NCBI GenBank assembly: GCA_003134765.1
Contig: PLCM01000015.1
Location: forward strand, 65,421-129,420
Length of the DNA: 64,000 nucleotides
Direction: 5' to 3'
From: Spartobacteria bacterium
GTDB taxonomy: Bacteria; Verrucomicrobiota; Verrucomicrobiia; Chthoniobacterales; UBA10450
Shown here: in pieces, positions 61,094 to 64,000 of the stretch
How the letters are laid out: the number at the start of each line of letters is the position of its first letter
Numbering within the stretch: position 1 is the stretch's first letter
Notes under the pieces: model-generated
What the model saw: only the letters and a program-made list of their open reading frames with translations
Told to the model about the DNA's origin: nothing
Database searches by the model: none
Position numbers and translations under genes: made by a program

Positions 61094-63271
61094 ATGCCCG
61101 CCACGCTCGAAGAAAAATCCACAAAGTCGTCGAATCCGAATTCGCCGGACCGGAAGTTTCCGCTCGAACGGACCCGCAACATCGGCATCGCTGCGCACAT
61201 TGACGCCGGCAAGACGACGCTGACGGAGCGCATTCTTTTTTACACCGGCATGATCCACAAGATCGGTGAAGTGCACGAAGGCACGACCGTGACCGACTGG
61301 ATGGAGCAGGAACGCGAGCGCGGCATCACGATCACTTCCGCGGCCACCACCTGCGCCTGGATGCAGAAAAAGGAAGAAGGCGTCTACAAGACGTTTGAAG
61401 GCATCAAGATGCGGGTGAATATCATCGACACCCCGGGGCACGTCGATTTTACCGCTGAAGTCGAGCGTTCGTTGCGCGTGCTGGACGGCGCGATCGCGGT
61501 ATTCGATGCGGTCGCCGGGGTCCAGCCGCAATCCGAAACGGTCTGGCGTCAGGCGAACAAGTACCTCGTGCCTCGAATCGCCTTCATTAATAAGATGGAC
61601 CGCGTCGGCGCCGACTTCGACGCCTCGATTGATTCGATGCGCAAAAAGCTCGGCGCCAATGCCTGGCCGATTCTGATCCCACTCGGCAAGGAAGATTATC
61701 TCAAAGGCCAGCTCGACGTGGTCAACGGCAAGGCGATTTTCTATCTCGACGACGATTCGATGGGTTCGGTTTACGAAGTGCGCGAGATTCCCGAGGAGAA
61801 CAAGGCGCAGGTGGACAAGGCCTACGACGATCTGGTGGAGGCCGTCTCCAATATCGATGACGAGATTGCCGAAGCCGTCCTCGAGGAAAAGCCGGTCACA
61901 CCAGAAATGTTGAAGGCCGGGATTCGACGTCAGACCATCGCGAATAAATTCGTCCCCGTAGTCGGTGGGTCCGCCTTCAAGAACAAGGGCGTGCAGTATC
62001 TCGTCGACGCCGTCATCGATTATCTGCCGAGCCCGCTTGATATTCCGCCGGCGGTGGGAATGGAACCGGATACTCACGAGAAAATGGAAGCGGCGACCGA
62101 CGACAATGGGAAATTTTGCTCCCTCGCTTTCAAACTCTGGAGCGATCCCTTCGTCGGAAAACTGGTTTTCTTCCGGGTTTATTCCGGGTCACTCAGCAAG
62201 GGCGACAACGTCTACAATCCCCGCACGAACAAGCGGGAGCGGATCAGCCGGTTGATTCAAATTCAAGCGGATAAGCGCGAAGACATCGACACCTGCTACT
62301 CGGGTGACATCGCGGCGATTGTTGGCATCAAGAATATCACGACGGGCGACACGCTTTGCGACGAGGATTTTCCGATCCTGCTCGAGCCCCCTTCATTCCC
62401 TGATCCGGTTATCTCGATGGCGATCGAACCAAAGACGAAACAGGACCAGGAAAAGATGGGTATCGCGCTCCAGCGACTCTCCGAGGAGGATCCCACCTTC
62501 AAGGTCTTCACCCACGAAGACACGGGCCAGACGATCATCGCGGGAATGGGCGAGCTCCACCTGGAGATCATCCGCGATCGCATGCTCCGCGAATTCAAAG
62601 TGGACGCGAACGCGGGCAAGCCGCAGATCGCCTATCGCGAAACCATTACCGCGCCCGCGGACGGCGAAGGCAAACTGATCAAGCAATCCGGCGGTCGCGG
62701 TCAGTATGGCCACGTCATTATCAAGGTGCAGCCGAACGAGCGCGGTAAAGGCATCACGATTGAGAATAAGGTCGTCGGCGGCAATATCCCGAAGGAATAC
62801 ATTCCGGCCTGCAAGAAGGGGATCGAAGAAGCCATGCTCAACGGCGTGGTCGGTGGCTATGAGGTGATCGACGCGAACGTGGATATCGTCGACGGCTCGT
62901 ACCACGACGTCGATTCGAACGAAATGGCGTTCAAACTGGCGGCGATTTTTGCGGTGAAGGACGCTTTCAAGAAAGCGAAGCCGATTCTGCTCGAGCCGAT
63001 CATGAAGGTCGAGAACGCGACCCCGGAAGAATATCAGGGCGACATCATGGGCGATTTGAACCGTCGCCGCGGCAAGATCGGGAGCATCGAGGTGAAAGGG
63101 AACCTGACGATGGTTCAGGCCGAAGTTCCGCTCGCGGAAATGTTCGGCTACGCCACTGCCATCCGCTCACTTTCAAAGGGCCGTTCGAGTTACTCGATGG
63201 AGCCGTCCCATTTTGAACAGGTGCCGCAGCAGCTGATGGCGGCCGTTCTTGATCAGAAGGAAACCAAATGA
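61094..63271 (+). CDS. fusA: Elongation factor G
   Basis: EF-G drives translocation with GTP. The 725-residue product has G1 [24 protein letters not shown], the switch region [27 protein letters not shown]3 [47 protein letters not shown]4 [11 protein letters not shown], and domain [17 protein letters not shown]. The first 20 residues are a short polar leader. rpsJ overlaps its stop by 4 bases. No tuf gene follows, unlike the classic str operon. Confidence 0.97.
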   Translation: MPATLEEKSTKSSNPNSPDRKFPLERTRNIGIAAHIDAGKTTLTERILFYTGMIHKIGEVHEGTTVTDWMEQERERGITITSAATTCAWMQKKEEGVYKTFEGIKMRVNIIDTPGHVDFTAEVERSLRVLDGAIAVFDAVAGVQPQSETVWRQANKYLVPRIAFINKMDRVGADFDASIDSMRKKLGANAWPILIPLGKEDYLKGQLDVVNGKAIFYLDDDSMGSVYEVREIPEENKAQVDKAYDDLVEAVSNIDDEIAEAVLEEKPVTPEMLKAGIRRQTIANKFVPVVGGSAFKNKGVQYLVDAVIDYLPSPLDIPPAVGMEPDTHEKMEAATDDNGKFCSLAFKLWSDPFVGKLVFFRVYSGSLSKGDNVYNPRTNKRERISRLIQIQADKREDIDTCYSGDIAAIVGIKNITTGDTLCDEDFPILLEPPSFPDPVISMAIEPKTKQDQEKMGIALQRLSEEDPTFKVFTHEDTGQTIIAGMGELHLEIIRDRMLREFKVDANAGKPQIAYRETITAPADGEGKLIKQSGGRGQYGHVIIKVQPNERGKGITIENKVVGGNIPKEYIPACKKGIEEAMLNGVVGGYEVIDANVDIVDGSYHDVDSNEMAFKLAAIFAVKDAFKKAKPILLEPIMKVENATPEEYQGDIMGDLNRRRGKIGSIEVKGNLTMVQAEVPLAEMFGYATAIRSLSKGRSSYSMEPSHFEQVPQQLMAAVLDQKETK

Positions 63272-63579
63272 CGAACGGTCAACGCATCCGCATCCGCCTG
63301 AAGGCATTCGACCACCGCATGCTCGATCAGTCCGCGATCGACATCGTGGAGACGGCGAAGCGCACCGGCGCCCGCGTGGCGGGACCGATTCCGCTCCCGA
63401 CCTTGATCGAGAAATTCACGGTGAACCGTTCCCCTCACGTCGACAAAAAGTCGATGGACCAATTTGAAATTCGGACCCACAAACGCCTGCTCGACATCAT
63501 CGAGCCGACTGCGAAGACGGTCGATGAGCTGAAGAAATTGAACCTGCCGGCGGGCGTGGACATTACCATCAAAATTTGA
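63268..63579 (+). CDS. rpsJ: 30S ribosomal protein S10
   Basis: The 103-residue product is canonical S10: [74 protein letters not shown] and [12 protein letters not shown]10 also joins NusB in antitermination. The start overlaps the fusA stop (ATGA), showing direct fusion of the str and S10 gene blocks without tuf. Confidence 0.98.
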   Translation: MTNGQRIRIRLKAFDHRMLDQSAIDIVETAKRTGARVAGPIPLPTLIEKFTVNRSPHVDKKSMDQFEIRTHKRLLDIIEPTAKTVDELKKLNLPAGVDITIKI

Positions 63580-63589
63580 AATTTTACCT

Positions 63590-63682
63590 GTCATTCTGAG
63601 CGAAACGAAGCGCAGTCGAAGAATCCCGGAGAGTTACCTTCAAGGTGGCGCAACGGGATCCCTCGACTTCGCTCGGGATGAC
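63590..63682. repeat. Repeat of the GTCATCCCGAGC family (copy 9), inside the S10 operon
   Basis: The ends are GTCATTCTGAGCG and CGCTCGGGATGAC, with inner arms GTCGAAGAATCCC and GGGATCCCTCGAC. It separates rpsJ from rplC and must be carried in their common transcript. Confidence 0.8.
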
Positions 63683-63692
63683 GAACCTAACA

Positions 63693-64000
63693 ATGAGCAT
63701 CGGTTTACTAGGACAAAAAATCGGCATGACCAGCGTTTACGACGCGAACGGTCGGATGCGTCCGGTGACCGTGATTGCGGCCGGCGATAACGTGCTGCTG
63801 CGCCGGGTGACGGCGGAGAACGACGGGTATTCCGCCATCAAGGTGGGATTCGCCGTCCAAAAAGAATCGCGTGTCACGAAAGCGCTGCTGGGCGAATTCA
63901 AGGCGGCTGGTTCCGAGCCCAAGAAGCTGATGAAGGAATTTCGCCTGAAGGCGGATGCGCCGGAAGGCGAAATCAATCTGAGCGTCACCCAATTTCAGCC
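63693..64000 (+). CDS. rplC: 50S ribosomal protein L3, N-terminal part (3' end outside window)
   Basis: The frame reads MSIGLLGQKIGMTSVYDANGRMRPVTVIAAGDNVLLRRVTAENDGYSAIKVGFAVQKESRVTKALLGEFKAAGSEPKKLMKEFRL, the L3 N-terminal domain. It follows rpsJ as in the S10 operon. The repeat upstream carries an in-frame ATG at 63678; the ATG at 63693 gives the canonical L3 start. The gene is cut by the window edge. Confidence 0.97.
   Translation, partial: MSIGLLGQKIGMTSVYDANGRMRPVTVIAAGDNVLLRRVTAENDGYSAIKVGFAVQKESRVTKALLGEFKAAGSEPKKLMKEFRLKADAPEGEINLSVTQFQ

Overview
The window is a GC-rich, densely coded bacterial chromosome segment without rRNA, tRNA, CRISPR or insertion-sequence transposase genes that I could recognise. 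Gene content (one-piece SecDF, SufT, lone DoxX/DUF2071-type membrane proteins, AlgI/AlgJ-like O-acylation genes, a ribosomal block rpsL-rpsG-fusA-rpsJ-rplC with no tuf between fusA and rpsJ) and the very many short palindromic intergenic repeats suggest a soil-type Verrucomicrobiota, perhaps Chthoniobacterales. That placement is inference from gene content, not a phylogeny.

Layout. 1-7580: the C-terminal part of secA, a small unknown gene, recQ, a TMTC-like membrane glycosyltransferase with TPRs, an L,D-transpeptidase and a small AP2-like DNA-binding protein. 7662-12387: an RsmA-Nudix fusion, a DUF697 protein with a degenerate GTPase domain, and transketolase. 12498-24209 (minus strand): dnaB, rplI, sufT, a NifU/IscU scaffold, an inactive-looking rhodanese, the E2, E1-beta and E1-alpha subunits of a 2-oxoacid dehydrogenase, and smc. 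24341-32377: APC permease, M20 dipeptidase, NlpC/P60 hydrolase, queC, queF, apt and small unknown or secreted proteins. 32441-40737 (plus strand, tightly packed): ccsA-like, hemA, hemC, cobA-hemD fusion, a GrpE-like factor, an Hsp70 and a J-like/SUMF1 protein. 40983-44035: rpsU, secDF, yajC. 44241-51070: a polysaccharide O-acylation cluster (MBOAT, two AlgJ/AlgX-like proteins, two SGNH hydrolases). 51152-55060: tgt, a broken methyltransferase and an ABC-F ATPase. 55165-59919 (minus strand): a regulator-led operon of membrane proteins with a DCC-MBOAT fusion. 60163-64000: the start of the str/S10 ribosomal operon.

How genes work together. queC, queF and tgt belong to queuosine-tRNA modification. 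SufT and the NifU-like scaffold serve Fe-S assembly beside a lipoyl-dependent dehydrogenase. SecA, SecDF and YajC are the export machinery. hemA-hemC-hemD make uroporphyrinogen III, and the fused CobA domain methylates it towards sirohaem. The GrpE/Hsp70/J-SUMF1 trio forms a candidate specialised chaperone module.

The most unusual features are two. First, several families of palindromic repeats do not stay between genes: copies are translated in frame inside smc, tgt and an ABC-F gene, supply stop codons to at least six genes, and supply a start codon to two. Second, the 55165-59919 operon has a GbsR/MarR-type regulator and two matching TTTCTG-N6-CAGAAA palindromes, one upstream of the regulator and one just inside the DCC-MBOAT gene. 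It looks like a self-regulated lipid or membrane-redox system of unknown substrate.
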